Below, one piece after another: positions 16,201 through 24,434 of a stretch of 64,000 nt of DNA (the stretch's first letter is position 1; every line of letters starts with the position of its first letter). Origin of the DNA: Mucilaginibacter pankratovii (lineage in GTDB: Bacteria; Bacteroidota; Bacteroidia; Sphingobacteriales; Sphingobacteriaceae); the NCBI RefSeq assembly GCF_014773265.1, contig NZ_JACWMY010000011.1, positions 62,001 to 126,000 of the forward strand, written 5' to 3'. The translations under genes and the position numbers were made by a program. Below the pieces are notes generated by a model. It saw nothing but the letters and a program-made list of their open reading frames with translations, ran no database searches and was not told where the DNA came from.

Positions 16201-16551
16201 AAGCCCCTCAACAGCTACCGGCATAACCCAAAACCGCCCTGCAGATCCTTCCGGAAAACCGCTCATGTGCCCAAAGCAGCTAAAATAGTAAATCGCGCTA
16301 TCGGCATAGTCATACCCTTTTGCCCCGGTAACACGGGTTTCGGGACTTAGCTGCAGCGCGCCGGATGGTGCAACCGCACCGGGATAAGTGCCGCCGTTGT
16401 TTCCCCATTTGGTAATTACATTGCTTTTAGTTGTACCTATCAGCGGGTTTACATATTGCAGGTGATTGCCTTGCTGGGCATCAGCATTAAAAAACCACAT
16501 TAAAGTAGCTGTAATAATAAACAGTACACGTGCAGCAAATAATTTTAGCAT
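13300..16551 (-). CDS. GH92 alpha-mannosidase-like enzyme with C-terminal LamG domain
   Basis: A 1083-residue secreted glycosidase. After a signal peptide (about 1-25) comes the GH92 two-domain catalytic unit (about 30-720), recognisable from the FGHMSGFPEGSAGRF, SPWDTFRSLHPLL and GNDDLGSTSSWYVFSALGIYP motifs; the DD pair and the EGDKWVYSYFVP glutamate fit the calcium-dependent inverting GH92 centre. About 730-880 follow two Ig/CARDB-like beta domains, then a concanavalin-like LamG domain (about 895-1080). Typical GH92 proteins are near 750 residues, so the last third is an added binding or surface module. Last gene of the PUL operon, 18 bp after the acetyltransferase-like gene. Exo-alpha-mannosidase activity is inferred. 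Confidence 0.88.
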   Translation of the reverse strand: MLKLFAARVLFIITATLMWFFNADAQQGNHLQYVNPLIGTTKSNVITKWGNNGGTYPGAVAPSGALQLSPETRVTGAKGYDYADSAIYYFSCFGHMSGFPEGSAGRFWVMPVAVEGLFEAGKSSRHFSHQEETATPGYYKVTFNDNHTTAEATVTARAGLFRFTFTDGQAPQLFIGDAGEMSTPSKSVVRASNRNTVTNFSEAYQDKKQVKGGWLFTFKPNLKVIVMKMSTSSISLEGAQKNIDREIGSLNFDEIRQRTRNNWMKVLAVADVADKNTQHKTSFYTALYHSLLIPWVIDDVDGRYKGADGLVHQKSGNNQYGGFSPWDTFRSLHPLLTLLYPDKQNDVILSMLDIYKQTGHLPTESMTGNHAIPIIVDSYLKGINGFDKQLAYTAMKKSVIEPPFMQPDLEQYNQMGYLPFTRSESVTRTVEYAYDDWALAQFAGKTMSLPSDYARLLKMGYNYRNLFNKDALFMLPRNGNHWKIEPGMSGYKEGDKWVYSYFVPQNTQDLINLNGGAKAFTARLDSALTNNIILFDNETVFHLPYLFNQAGYPALTQKWCRQFMLNRFSATPGGLPGNDDLGSTSSWYVFSALGIYPVCPGRPYYAIGAPIFDKVILHLPNRKNLIIKADNASNSDYVQMVKVNGKPWQQLVLPHATLINGGNINFTMGSHASNWPINKKPQILSETRGAPFFELLNYKVSNNTVLPNQPLMVKFTLLNTGSMGTKKVTVSVNGQAYAFKNCLLKTGQKLTDSIQIRLFAIGNASLQVDQLPTVLVKVKQPDVAASHAYAISSLTALAMVKVNVEQKVSYIIQNIGGVTQTFNIPVMLGKAVLFTDKITLFPGEKKLINHEFTVHDTGFQQLRIDSVTIRFKVYSDAPESLLLDILPGKNTASKNIQDKSGFGNNGMLLPAMSRLPESDTAVLFGNNTYVEVPNSPALDVMDKTITMMAWVKPTSGESGLVDIFTKGDSHVLQVNDGKTLTFFAGGWGRGDCTVPLPANWRNEWHHIAGVCNGKTLYVYIDGVLKGTAVTDEPADLSNKNKWTLGRNEEFPSERVYHGYISKAMVFKEALSAEEITHIYITSK

Positions 16552-16569
16552 GTTTTTTGGATAACGCTG

Positions 16570-17697
16570 TTATATTTCAACGTAAATTTTCTTCTTATCC
16601 ATAGCATAGGCTACCAGCCAGCAAAGCAGCATGTAGCAAATGGCAAATACCAGCGTACCCAAAGCACCGGGGAACAAGTGCTGATAAAACACCCGGTTGA
16701 TCCATTCGTAAAAGCTTACCCCTGGTGCTACCCAAATCAGCTGTAGTGTGGTTAACAACAACTCTGATAAAAGGTAAATGGCCAGTGAGTTTTTACCGAA
16801 TGTAAGGAAGAAACCGGCACCCCGTTTTATCTTTTCTATCTCAATTACATACACCAACAAGCCCAATATACACAGGTCTATACCGATGGTTAGGAGGGTA
16901 AAAGAGCTGGTCCATAATTTTTTTGCTATCGGGAAAAACTGCCCCCAAAATAAAGCTAATACAATAAGCAAGGTCCCGCAAATAAATAGCCTGGCAACTG
17001 TTTCGTAGTTTTTACCTTTCCGCTGGATAAATGCCCCCGCCAGGTAGCCGCCTATCACATTTACAATGCCGGTGAGCGTGCTTAGCAGCCCTTCGGGATC
17101 AAATGCTATCGGGCCGCCTTTGTCATGGTATAAATGCTCGTTCCCCATGATCAGGATATCCAGCCGCGTGCCTGCATTGCCAAGCATGCTATAGATATTA
17201 CCCGGTTCACCAAATTGAATTAAAAATACCCAATAGCCTATTAATAGTAAAATGGCTATGATCACCGCCGTTTTTTTGGAACCGTAATGTACAATAAGCG
17301 CCCCGAAAAAATAGCAAAGCGCAATCCGCTGCAAAACACCCATGATACGTGTATGGCCTAAAGCATTAAACTCCCAGCCTGCATTAACACGGTGAAAGAA
17401 TGGAAACCAGTACATGAGGTAACCCAGCAGGAATATAATAACAGTTCGTTTCAGGATCTTGCCGATAAAGGCCGCATCAGTTTCCAGTTTCTTTTTAGAG
17501 AAGCTTAAGGCGTTGCCAACGGCAAATAAAAATGAAGGGAATACCAGGTCTGTTGGGGTGAAACCAAACCATGCGGCATGGTCCAGCGGGGCCCAAACCG
17601 TAGCACCTGAACCAGGCGCATTTACAATGATCATAAAACAAATGGTAATACCGCGGAACACATCAAGCGCGGTAAATCGTTCTGCAGCTATAGCCAT
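16570..17697 (-). CDS. HGSNAT-like transmembrane acetyltransferase (DUF5009/NagX type)
   Basis: A 375-residue inner-membrane protein with about ten helices, of the family of human lysosomal heparan-alpha-glucosaminide N-acetyltransferase (COG4299, NagX). The opening RFTALDVFRGITI and the stretch LDHAAWFGFTPTDLVFPSF match the human enzyme segment that contains its active-site histidine; the counterpart here is H40. It is expected to move acetyl groups across the membrane to a glucosamine-type sugar. It sits in the PUL between GH92 and GH35, 14 bp after GH35. The acetyl acceptor is inferred; some NagX-like proteins have been proposed as sugar transporters. Confidence 0.82.
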   Translation of the reverse strand: MAIAAERFTALDVFRGITICFMIIVNAPGSGATVWAPLDHAAWFGFTPTDLVFPSFLFAVGNALSFSKKKLETDAAFIGKILKRTVIIFLLGYLMYWFPFFHRVNAGWEFNALGHTRIMGVLQRIALCYFFGALIVHYGSKKTAVIIAILLLIGYWVFLIQFGEPGNIYSMLGNAGTRLDILIMGNEHLYHDKGGPIAFDPEGLLSTLTGIVNVIGGYLAGAFIQRKGKNYETVARLFICGTLLIVLALFWGQFFPIAKKLWTSSFTLLTIGIDLCILGLLVYVIEIEKIKRGAGFFLTFGKNSLAIYLLSELLLTTLQLIWVAPGVSFYEWINRVFYQHLFPGALGTLVFAICYMLLCWLVAYAMDKKKIYVEI

Positions 17698-17711
17698 GCT
17701 TATATAATGTA

Positions 17712-20657
17712 TTATTTAATTTCTGACGATAATTGATATTCAACCCTGCCTGCAGTCGGCTCGGCAATTACCTGCACAGCTGTTGGTTGTTTGCCGTCCT
17801 CATCATAAATCACCAGCTGGTTGCTGCCTTTGTTTAACCAGCACTCGGGTATATACAGCCCGGTAACTGCAATCTTTTCGGGATAGCGGCCCAAGTTGTG
17901 CCCGTTCACCCATATCGAGCCATGCCCCATGTTTTTTGGATCAACCCGCCATATAAAAGTTTGCCCCGCAACCAGGTTGGCAATAAACGCCGAGCGATAA
18001 AAGCATGGTCCGGTAGCAGTCCGCGATTGGGTACTTAATTTTTGCCAACCGATTGTTTGATTAAGGTTGCCGGGGCCGCCCTGCATTGCCCAACCGGTTA
18101 CAGTAGCTGCATTGCCAATAGTATTTAAACTAACCGGCTGGTCAATACCGCCTTCGTTAGAATAGTTCTCTATAAAAAGTGTTATCCTGATAGGTTGCTT
18201 TAGCACAGCAGCATCGCTAATGGTTATCTCAAAGGGGATATTCCAGCCTTCGTGGTGTTTAACTTGTTGGCCGTTTACAAATACGGTTGCATTTTCATCA
18301 ACGCTTTTAAATGACAGTGTTACTTTAGATGCACCTGTTGCAGGCTTTGGTATAAGTGTAGTAAACCAACCAAAACCTTGTTTTAAGTTAAATGCGTCGG
18401 CACCCATTTTATACTTTTTAAACGATACCGTATCAAACTGCGGCGGTCCATTTTTAAGTGCATCGCGGTTTGCCGCCTTCTCAAAATACCAATTGTTAAT
18501 ATTGCTGAGGTATGGGCCGCCTTTTTTTAGGTAGACGGTACCGTAAATCCCCTTCCTGTCCACATTGTTTAGTGGGCCTACGTACGCTGCCAGTTTATCG
18601 CGGCCGTCATGGGCAGTAAATACAGCCAGCTTATGCCTGCCTTTTTTAAGGTGGAGGGTAATTTCGCCGGCACTCAGTTGCCACATAGCTATTTGCTTAC
18701 CATCTATGTATGCTTGCGCCCTGCCGCCGCCTTTTACCTGCAAAGTGTACTTGCCAGTTGTTGGGATGTTTAAGGTGGTGCGGTACCAGGCATCAGCCGT
18801 GATATCACCATCGGCACCCATTTGTAGCGGGAGTTTGGTTTTAAGCCAGCCTGTTGTGTTTGCGATTTTACCGGCAGCATGTGCCCCCGTTTTGTATTCC
18901 CATTTACTTAAGGCCAAACTTGCAGGTTGTTGTATGCCGGAGCTATTGTTTTTATTTAGTAAGATAACTTCCTTAGCGGTATAAAGCCAGGTATCAGCTG
19001 CTACTTGCCGGGTTAAGGGTTGTTCTGTTGTTATACTAATGCTTTTATCTTTTATAACTATATCCCCGGTGTAAGCAGCACCACTAATAATATAATTTTG
19101 CCCCTTGTTATCTGCTATCCAGGTACGATCTGTCTGGCTGCGGCTCATTACCAAAATGCGAATGGTATGGTCGCCGGTTTTAAAGCTATATTCTGATGGT
19201 TTATTACTTACCGGCGCAAGCCCTGTTAAACTTACCTGGTTACCATTAACTTTTAACAGCCATGATTGGGTAACTGCTGTAACATTCCCTTTGGTTAAAA
19301 ACTGTAATGACAAGGGGCTGCCCGGTTCTGCATCAGCAATCAGGGTAGTGGTTTTATCCTGCTTTACAATAGCGAAGATGCGGGTATACGCCCAATTGAG
19401 CATTACATACGGCGTAATATTAAAGTGATGCACCACCGGATAGACCTCACCAGGTGCTAACAACAAGGTGCCGTCCATCCCTTGCAGCTTAGCAGTTAAC
19501 GCTTTTTTACCTGGGTTATCAATAAAAACAATATCGCCATCCGGGCTTTTGCGTGCAGTTATTTTCAAAGCGGTATCGGTAATTAAATTGCGGTACGTGG
19601 TACTATCATTTGTGCTGTTTTCCAGCACATCCTGAAAACTGCGGGCAAACCATGCTGCACGTTTAAAGGCATGATAAATAGGCCGTATATCACCCGCCTG
19701 CCCAATTGCCGCGCCATAATCATATGAGGCGGCGTCTTCATCATTATTGGTGTAACCAAAGTTGGTGCCGCCATGTGCCATGTAATAATTGTACCCGTTA
19801 CCGCCATTGGCGATGATCTTCCAGGTGCGGCGGTCGTATAGTGAATCGTCGCCGGCTTTGGCGCCATATTGTGAATACCAAACACTCCAAAACTCGGTAG
19901 AGAACCAGGGATTGGGTCTTTTAGGATCATTAAAATTACCATTTATGGCCGGGTCGCTGGCATGATGCAAACCGCTAAAAAAGTAGGGCACCTGTAAACC
20001 CATATCCAGCGCCTTGGTTTGCAGATGTTTAAAATAGGCATCTGGCGTCACGGTTCCCCAGCCGTTGTTATGTTCGTTCTCTAATTGCACCAATATCACC
20101 GGGCCGCCTTTATTGATCTGCTTCTTAAACACGATAGGCAAAAGATGATCAAAAAAACGATCTACATACTTTTCAAAAGGTGCGTTATGCTCCCGTACCC
20201 GCAGGCCGGGTTTAAATTTTAACCATATCGGGTAACCACCGCTATCCCATTCGGCACAATAATAGGGGCCAACACGTACTATAGCGTATAACCCCAATTT
20301 ATTTGTTATATCCAGAAAAGCACCCAGGTCACGGTCGCCGGTAAAGTCAAATTTACCTTCCTGCGCTTCGTGAAAATTCCAGATGGTGTAGATCTCTATG
20401 CAATTGAAGCCGGCGCGTTTAATGCGCAAAAGCCTGTCATACCATAATCTATGCGGTACACGGGCATATTCCAGCCCTGCCGACACGATAAAGGTGCGTT
20501 TACCGTTCACCAGGAAACCCTTACTGTCAAAATCTATAAACGGTTTGGCAGCAGCAGATGCCGCAAATATATGATCATTTATGGCCTGGCTAAAAACGGG
20601 CTTGCTATTAATGACCGATAAGACTATTGCAAGAATCAGATACAGACGTTTGCTCAT
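17712..20657 (-). CDS. GH35 beta-galactosidase, multidomain
   Basis: A 981-residue secreted GH35 enzyme with a signal peptide (about 1-24). The TIM barrel (about 40-350) carries the acid/base glutamate E195 in VQLENEHNN and the nucleophile E255 in FSTEFWSVW, plus the YAIVRVGPYYCAEWDSGGYPIWL signature. The C-terminal half holds several jelly-roll domains (GKYTLQVKGGGRAQAYIDG and GHGSIWVNGHNLGRY) typical of large GH35 proteins. It should release terminal beta-galactose in the periplasm or at the cell surface. It lies 6 bp after GH89, so these genes are co-transcribed. Confidence 0.92.
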   Translation of the reverse strand: MSKRLYLILAIVLSVINSKPVFSQAINDHIFAASAAAKPFIDFDSKGFLVNGKRTFIVSAGLEYARVPHRLWYDRLLRIKRAGFNCIEIYTIWNFHEAQEGKFDFTGDRDLGAFLDITNKLGLYAIVRVGPYYCAEWDSGGYPIWLKFKPGLRVREHNAPFEKYVDRFFDHLLPIVFKKQINKGGPVILVQLENEHNNGWGTVTPDAYFKHLQTKALDMGLQVPYFFSGLHHASDPAINGNFNDPKRPNPWFSTEFWSVWYSQYGAKAGDDSLYDRRTWKIIANGGNGYNYYMAHGGTNFGYTNNDEDAASYDYGAAIGQAGDIRPIYHAFKRAAWFARSFQDVLENSTNDSTTYRNLITDTALKITARKSPDGDIVFIDNPGKKALTAKLQGMDGTLLLAPGEVYPVVHHFNITPYVMLNWAYTRIFAIVKQDKTTTLIADAEPGSPLSLQFLTKGNVTAVTQSWLLKVNGNQVSLTGLAPVSNKPSEYSFKTGDHTIRILVMSRSQTDRTWIADNKGQNYIISGAAYTGDIVIKDKSISITTEQPLTRQVAADTWLYTAKEVILLNKNNSSGIQQPASLALSKWEYKTGAHAAGKIANTTGWLKTKLPLQMGADGDITADAWYRTTLNIPTTGKYTLQVKGGGRAQAYIDGKQIAMWQLSAGEITLHLKKGRHKLAVFTAHDGRDKLAAYVGPLNNVDRKGIYGTVYLKKGGPYLSNINNWYFEKAANRDALKNGPPQFDTVSFKKYKMGADAFNLKQGFGWFTTLIPKPATGASKVTLSFKSVDENATVFVNGQQVKHHEGWNIPFEITISDAAVLKQPIRITLFIENYSNEGGIDQPVSLNTIGNAATVTGWAMQGGPGNLNQTIGWQKLSTQSRTATGPCFYRSAFIANLVAGQTFIWRVDPKNMGHGSIWVNGHNLGRYPEKIAVTGLYIPECWLNKGSNQLVIYDEDGKQPTAVQVIAEPTAGRVEYQLSSEIK

Positions 20658-20663
20658 CCTTTA

Positions 20664-22862
20664 TTAATAATTAGCTTGTTGCGCAAGGGTACCATATTTA
20701 ACAAACATCTTTTTAGATGTTGCTACCTCGTTGCCTGTGGCAACGTCGACGTAAGCATTATTGTGGGTGTTTACCCATTGCCATTCCCAGTTTTTCACCT
20801 GCTTGTCAAAGCTTTTGGCATCAAACGACACACCTGATGCTAAGGCTTTATCCATTTGGGTAAAATACATTGCCCAGCGTTGTTTGTAATAGCCTTTAAT
20901 TAAACCAGACCATTGCCTGTTAGAATATTCACTTAAGCCGCTTTCCTTATCGCCCCATAGGGTAACCAGGTTACGGGCATTCAATTCATACAAATTCTTC
21001 TCCCGGGCAGTGATGCCATTGGCACGAGCTTCGTTTATCCACTTGCCCAATAAAAAATCTTTACGGGTAGCCAACAGCGCATCCATATCATCCATCAGCT
21101 GTAAAAAATCGGTACTGTATTTTTCAAAGGCAACACGGTCTTTTTTATTAACAGCAGCCGCCATTTGCTGTTGCAGTGGTGTGGCATAATTGGCCAGCAC
21201 CTGGCGGGTTACATCTACCAGGTCATATTTAAAACCGTCGCTTTCGTTCAGGCTATCCGCAGCCTGTATCAAATGCCCCCAGGCGGTTAACAGTTCTTTA
21301 GGGTCATAATTTAGTTTGGTTAAAACGCGGTCTATCGTTTTCTTTAAAGTTGGGCGCGCTATAATGATCGATTCGGGGCCGCCTTCGGTAAGGCCGCCGC
21401 TATAAACGGTATTCAGTAAAATATGCCAGGCCTCATTTGCTTGCTGGTTTACGCTGCCATAGCGCCTGTGTGCATAATCTTTTAGCCAGGCATCGGCATC
21501 TATCGGTGTATCACGCCAAACGTTTTCCAGCATCAGGGCAAAAAGGGTAGGGTTTTGCTCTATCCCTTCGGGTGTGATACCGATACCGCGCATGTTGTTA
21601 GATTCGGGGTCGTGCAGGGCAATGGCCGGGTCCGCGGCTACATGTCGCATACGGCCAAATAAACTGATGTTCCCGCCAAAGTTTTGCAGCATGCTCCAGA
21701 TCCAGGGTTTGCCGTAATAGGCATCAGTGCGGTTCCAAACCGGGTGGGCATCGCTGTACAGATCAAGCACGATCATCTGCTCGTTAGGTACAGCGTTAAG
21801 CAAAGCTTTTATCTGTTGCGGCTGCCAAAATTTATTGTTGTAATGGAACATCCATCCCTGCATTACCCAAACCGCTTGCGGGTCGGCAGCGGCCATGGAG
21901 TTAAATACTTTTTTGCTCATCCCATCCAGGTAGGTAGAATCATTAGTGGGCGGCACATTCTCATTAAAGGTATCTGCAGAGTACAGATGGTCGGTGCCAA
22001 ACTCTTTGGTTTGCGCCTCGATATATTTTTTTCCGATGGTTTCAAACATCGGGTCATCGGGGTCAAGAATATAAACATCCGGGAAACCTGCATCCCAGTT
22101 GGTCTTTTTAACTTTAGCCGCAGGGAACTTGTCTTTAAACGATGGCGGCACATGCCCGGTAAAAGATGACAATACCGGTTTCATCCCGAATGAACGCTCG
22201 CGCTCCAGTATCTGCTTTTGCAGCGCCTTATGGCTATCCATCCAATGCTGCGGCAGCGGGCCGCCCCAGGCATCAATGTTACCCATCCAAAACCACGAGA
22301 AATAAGCCGGGCCGCTAAAAAACTCGTCCAGCTGTTTATTGCTGAATCCCATGCTTTTGTATACATCCTGCCAAACGGCTTCTTCGCCTGTGATAGCCAA
22401 AGGCATGTTTATGCCATTCAGGGCCATCCAGTCAATTTCTTTTTGCCAGCGCTCCCAATCCCACCATGACATGGAGTAATTAAACGTGCAATAATTAAGG
22501 TAATAGCGGTATTGGTATGGCGTGCTTTTATGGATGATGCCTGTAACCTGTGGCAGGCTTGCCGGTATTTTCACATCCGTATTCCAGCTGATCTCTACCA
22601 GGCAATAATTTTTAAGATAGTAATTTAATGCCGACGCAATTGATAGGCCGTTGTTGCCACGTAATACAATTTTACCATTGCGGCCGGCCAGTTCAAATAC
22701 ATCCTTACCGTTTTGCTGCGGAATGCTTTCTATGATAAAAGCATCAGCCTTACCGCCGGGTATCACCCTGTTTATAAATGCTCTTGATGCCTGCTCATCA
22801 ACCTGTGCGGCGGCTTTTAAGCTTATTGTTATCCCTATAAAAACAAATAACCACTTTCTCAT
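20664..22862 (-). CDS. GH89 alpha-N-acetylglucosaminidase
   Basis: A 732-residue secreted enzyme of family GH89, homologous to human NAGLU. Signal peptide about 1-20, N-terminal domain, then the catalytic barrel with YRYYLNYCTFNYSMSWWDWERWQKEIDWMALNGINMPLA and the DTFNENVPP motif, in which E301 is a likely catalytic glutamate; the helical C-terminal domain ends the protein. It removes terminal alpha-linked N-acetylglucosamine, as in heparan-type chains or gastric-mucin alpha1,4-GlcNAc caps. First glycosidase after SusD, from which it is separated by a 92-bp spacer with a strong hairpin. Confidence 0.92.
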   Translation of the reverse strand: MRKWLFVFIGITISLKAAAQVDEQASRAFINRVIPGGKADAFIIESIPQQNGKDVFELAGRNGKIVLRGNNGLSIASALNYYLKNYCLVEISWNTDVKIPASLPQVTGIIHKSTPYQYRYYLNYCTFNYSMSWWDWERWQKEIDWMALNGINMPLAITGEEAVWQDVYKSMGFSNKQLDEFFSGPAYFSWFWMGNIDAWGGPLPQHWMDSHKALQKQILERERSFGMKPVLSSFTGHVPPSFKDKFPAAKVKKTNWDAGFPDVYILDPDDPMFETIGKKYIEAQTKEFGTDHLYSADTFNENVPPTNDSTYLDGMSKKVFNSMAAADPQAVWVMQGWMFHYNNKFWQPQQIKALLNAVPNEQMIVLDLYSDAHPVWNRTDAYYGKPWIWSMLQNFGGNISLFGRMRHVAADPAIALHDPESNNMRGIGITPEGIEQNPTLFALMLENVWRDTPIDADAWLKDYAHRRYGSVNQQANEAWHILLNTVYSGGLTEGGPESIIIARPTLKKTIDRVLTKLNYDPKELLTAWGHLIQAADSLNESDGFKYDLVDVTRQVLANYATPLQQQMAAAVNKKDRVAFEKYSTDFLQLMDDMDALLATRKDFLLGKWINEARANGITAREKNLYELNARNLVTLWGDKESGLSEYSNRQWSGLIKGYYKQRWAMYFTQMDKALASGVSFDAKSFDKQVKNWEWQWVNTHNNAYVDVATGNEVATSKKMFVKYGTLAQQANY

Positions 22863-22885
22863 TAATCAGTACTTTGTTAATAACA

Positions 22886-22940
22886 AAGCCGGTAACCTGT
22901 ATAAGCTATTGGTAATAGTTTTATAACAGGTTGCCGGCTT
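22886..22940 (-). promoter_or_regulatory. Long hairpin between susD-like and GH89 genes
   Basis: AAGCCGGTAACCTGTATAA and TTATAACAGGTTGCCGGCTT form an 18-bp stem with one mismatch and one bulge, starting 14 bp after the susD-like stop codon; on the mRNA it is followed by a short U-rich stretch. It probably protects the susCD message or partly terminates transcription, so that transport proteins exceed glycosidases. The role is inferred. Confidence 0.6.
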
Positions 22941-22954
22941 ATTGTAATTCTATG

Positions 22955-24430
22955 TTAGAAATTAGGGTTTTGAACCAAAACGCCTTTACTCTTATCTATC
23001 TCTACCTGTGGGATAGGGAAGTAATAATTTTTGGGGCGTACAAATGTTATCGTTTTATTTTGGTCTATCGGTGCCTTTGAAACCGACAGGTTATAAATAG
23101 CAGCAATATCAATAATTTTGGCTTTGTCCCAACGCATCAGGTCCTGGTGGCGCTGGTCTTCACCGGCCAGTTCAACGCGGCGTTCGTGGATCAATTCCTT
23201 CATACCTGCACCAACAACCGGTGGTAAAGCAGTCGAGGCACGGCGTCTGATCTGATTGATGATCGCATCACCCGCACCTGCTCCCTGCGTACGGATCAGC
23301 GCCTCGGCAACCAGTAGATAAATGTCTGCCGAGCGCATTAACGGCACAGCAAAGGTATGATCTACACCGCCGCCGGCAGCAGCCGTATTAAACACTGCAT
23401 ACTTTTTAAAGGCAAAGCCGGTTGCCGATAGGTCTGCCGTAAAAGTGGTTAAACCATTACCATCACCTAAATCCACCTGGTCACCAACAGTTAATAAAGT
23501 AGCTTGCTTGCGCGGGTCATTGGCCTCAAACTCGTTGGATAAACCTTGCAGTGGCTGGCTGAAGCCATAACCTCCCCAGGCCCTTGGTATGTAATAAATT
23601 GTAAAATCGTTTTGCACCACATTTTGTACCGCCTGTATAGAAAACAGCAATTCGGTGCTGCTTTCGTTAGCGCGGGTAAAGTTATCCCGGTAATTGGCCG
23701 CCAGTGCGTAGTTGCTGTTGGCAATAACTTTTTGGCCGGTTGCAATAGCCTGCGGCAATTTTTCCCAGTACATATACAGCTTGGTAAGCAAGCCCAAAGC
23801 GGTGCCCTTGCTTACACGGCCACGATCTGCACTGCCATAGCTTTCCGGTAAAAGGTCTACCGCTTTTAACAGGTCTGCTTCTATTTGCTTACGTACTTCT
23901 TCGATAGATGATTTTGGAACGTTAAAGTTTTGCTTGCTGTAATCCTCATCTGTAATGATGGGCACATCGCCATGGATAACCATTAAACGCCAGTAACCAA
24001 AAGCGCGTAAAAAATAAGCTTCGCCCATGCTGCGGTTTTTAACAGCCTCAGATATTGCGGTGATTTTTGGGATATTAATGATACAGTTGGTAGAACGGTT
24101 GATCTCTTCATAACGCCATTTCCATGGATAACGGATAGCCGCGTTTGATGCATCATAGGTTAAGTTTTCAATCCCCTCATCTTCACCGTGGTCGCCAGAG
24201 CGCCAGTAGTCATCAGATGGGGTATCAAACGTAGTTTCGGCATGGCCTATATAATCTTCTTCTTCTAATAAGCTGTAGATACCCGATACTGCGTTAACAG
24301 CATCTTTTTCATTTCTGAAATAGTTATCTGAGGTGTAAACACCCTGTTGCTCCAGATCAAGTGCTTTTTTACATGCGCTGTTAAATAACGCAAGGGCAAT
24401 GATTGTATATATGATTTTTTTCGATCTCAT
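22955..24430 (-). CDS. SusD/RagB-family surface glycan-binding lipoprotein
   Basis: A 491-residue SusD-like lipoprotein, the lid of the SusCD importer on the outer face of the outer membrane. The signal peptide has a lipobox-like end (ALFNSACKKALDLEQQGVYTSDNYF, Cys 20), followed by helical TPR-type SusD domains and the C-terminal RagB/SusD region with HERRVELAGEDQRHQDLMRW and KNYYFPIPQVEID. Its stop and start are tightly linked to susC (4 bp). The glycan it binds is not readable; the downstream GH89/GH35/GH92 set suggests an amino-sugar-containing glycoconjugate. Confidence 0.93.
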   Translation of the reverse strand: MRSKKIIYTIIALALFNSACKKALDLEQQGVYTSDNYFRNEKDAVNAVSGIYSLLEEEDYIGHAETTFDTPSDDYWRSGDHGEDEGIENLTYDASNAAIRYPWKWRYEEINRSTNCIINIPKITAISEAVKNRSMGEAYFLRAFGYWRLMVIHGDVPIITDEDYSKQNFNVPKSSIEEVRKQIEADLLKAVDLLPESYGSADRGRVSKGTALGLLTKLYMYWEKLPQAIATGQKVIANSNYALAANYRDNFTRANESSTELLFSIQAVQNVVQNDFTIYYIPRAWGGYGFSQPLQGLSNEFEANDPRKQATLLTVGDQVDLGDGNGLTTFTADLSATGFAFKKYAVFNTAAAGGGVDHTFAVPLMRSADIYLLVAEALIRTQGAGAGDAIINQIRRRASTALPPVVGAGMKELIHERRVELAGEDQRHQDLMRWDKAKIIDIAAIYNLSVSKAPIDQNKTITFVRPKNYYFPIPQVEIDKSKGVLVQNPNF

Positions 24431-24434
24431 GATT

